A stretch of 6,387 nucleotides of DNA from assembly GCA_016212735.1 (NCBI GenBank), contig JACRDZ010000012.1:1-6387 (forward strand), in the 5' to 3' direction. Each line of letters begins with the position of its first letter. Positions within the stretch are counted from its first letter, which is position 1. Under the pieces are notes generated by a model, which was not told the DNA's origin, made no database searches, and was given only the letters and a program-made list of their open reading frames with translations. Of the stretch, positions 6,143 to 6,387 are shown one piece after another. Made by a program: the position numbers and the translations under genes. This stretch comes from Candidatus Firestoneibacteriota bacterium. GTDB lineage: Bacteria > JACRDZ01.

Positions 6143-6158
6143 CCTTTAAGGCTAAAGG
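6143..6158 (+). promoter_or_regulatory. Hairpin covering the ribosome binding site of the small ORF
   Basis: CCTTTA (6143-6148) pairs perfectly with TAAAGG (6153-6158) around the tetraloop AGGC. The 3' arm contains the AAAGG that would bind the ribosome for the ATG at 6165. No T tract follows, so it is not a standard intrinsic terminator. It could damp translation of the small ORF or stabilise the 3' end of the restriction-modification mRNA. Confidence 0.4.
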
Positions 6159-6164
6159 TATAAA

Positions 6165-6299
6165 ATGATTCATAAAAATGAATTAAGAGGTTTTGCTCAT
6201 AACATAGCTTATAAATTTGTAGTGTCCGCTAATCATTTTGCGTATATGGCTATTCATGGGGCATCTCCTGAAGTTCAGATTGGTAATGTCAAAAACTAA
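6165..6299 (+). CDS. Unrecognised 44-residue ORF downstream of the endonuclease
   Basis: The frame runs from ATG to TAA, 52 bases after the endonuclease stop, with AAAGG (6154-6158) six bases before the start. The product begins MIHKNELRGFAHNIAYKF and is rich in His, Ala and aromatic residues (HNIAYKF, ANHFAYMAIHG), ending PEVQIGNVKN. I do not recognise a family. It has no convincing membrane segment or signal peptide. A length of 44 codons can occur by chance in AT-rich DNA, but the ribosome binding site and non-repetitive, well-mixed composition favour a real or recently truncated gene. Cotranscription with the restriction-modification pair is possible. Confidence 0.4.
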   Translation: MIHKNELRGFAHNIAYKFVVSANHFAYMAIHGASPEVQIGNVKN

Positions 6300-6300
6300 C

Positions 6301-6370
6301 CACAGAGAACTAGAGAGAAATCTTTAAATAGCAATGAGTTAGAAGAGTTTTTACTATCTCCCCCTCTGTG
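6301..6370. repeat. Imperfect inverted repeat with CACAGAG / CTCTGTG ends
   Basis: CACAGAG (6301-6307) is the exact reverse complement of CTCTGTG (6364-6370). Extending inwards, the 17-base arms 6301-6317 and 6354-6370 match at 12 positions. The 36 bases between them contain no gene. It could be a small mobile-element remnant, an intergenic repeat of the CACAGAG kind, or a weak hairpin ending the restriction-modification unit. No target duplication is evident. Confidence 0.35.
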
Positions 6371-6387
6371 TACTGTTAAATTATTAA

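Noticed and set aside
6143..6164. Intrinsic terminator after the endonuclease
   Set aside because: The CCTTTA/TAAAGG stem has no T tract; TATAAAATG follows instead.

Overview
The window is AT-rich bacterial DNA with compact, mostly operon-like gene order, Shine-Dalgarno sites and sigma70-type promoter candidates. The gene mix is: a repeat-built surface-type protein (SbsA-like Ig domains plus RCC1 repeats), a UPF0175 antitoxin-type fragment, a bacterial pyrB-pyrC pair, a membrane TPR protein and a Type II restriction-modification pair. This looks like an environmental, free-living bacterium, but the sequence does not fix a phylum. No rRNA or tRNA gene, CRISPR array or transposase gene was seen.

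Layout. (1) Positions 2-886 hold the 3' part of a large repetitive protein gene that enters from the left edge. It ends inside an RCC1 repeat and is followed at 919-1113 by a short UPF0175 ORF with a strong ribosome binding site but no visible toxin partner. (2) Positions 1213-1241 are a near-consensus promoter for pyrB (1264-2208) and pyrC (2192-3478). These overlap by 17 bases and encode steps 2 and 3 of de novo pyrimidine synthesis. The promoter lies inside what could be mistaken for an N-terminal extension of pyrB. (3) A TPR membrane protein gene (3475-4191) runs on the minus strand and converges on pyrC, so that the two stop codons share the bases TTAA. (4) The 345-base gap 4192-4536 carries a compact pseudoknot-capable inverted-repeat element, a candidate minus-strand promoter for the TPR gene and a good plus-strand promoter for the genes to the right. 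(5) Positions 4537-6112 encode a beta-class DNA methyltransferase and, overlapping it by 41 bases, a PmeII-like restriction endonuclease. They form a complete two-gene Type II restriction-modification system. (6) The right edge has an unrecognised 44-residue ORF behind a hairpin that covers its ribosome binding site, then an imperfect inverted repeat containing CACAGAG / CTCTGTG.

How the parts work together. pyrB and pyrC are housekeeping genes, probably cotranscribed and translationally coupled. The restriction-modification pair is a mobile-type defence module: spot checks of base composition are lower in GC than in pyrC, which fits acquisition next to a housekeeping locus, but this is only suggestive. 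The least explained stretch is the folded element at 4217-4284 with its competing downstream ATATACG copy, which lies between two divergent candidate promoters. I could not match it to an RNA class I know.
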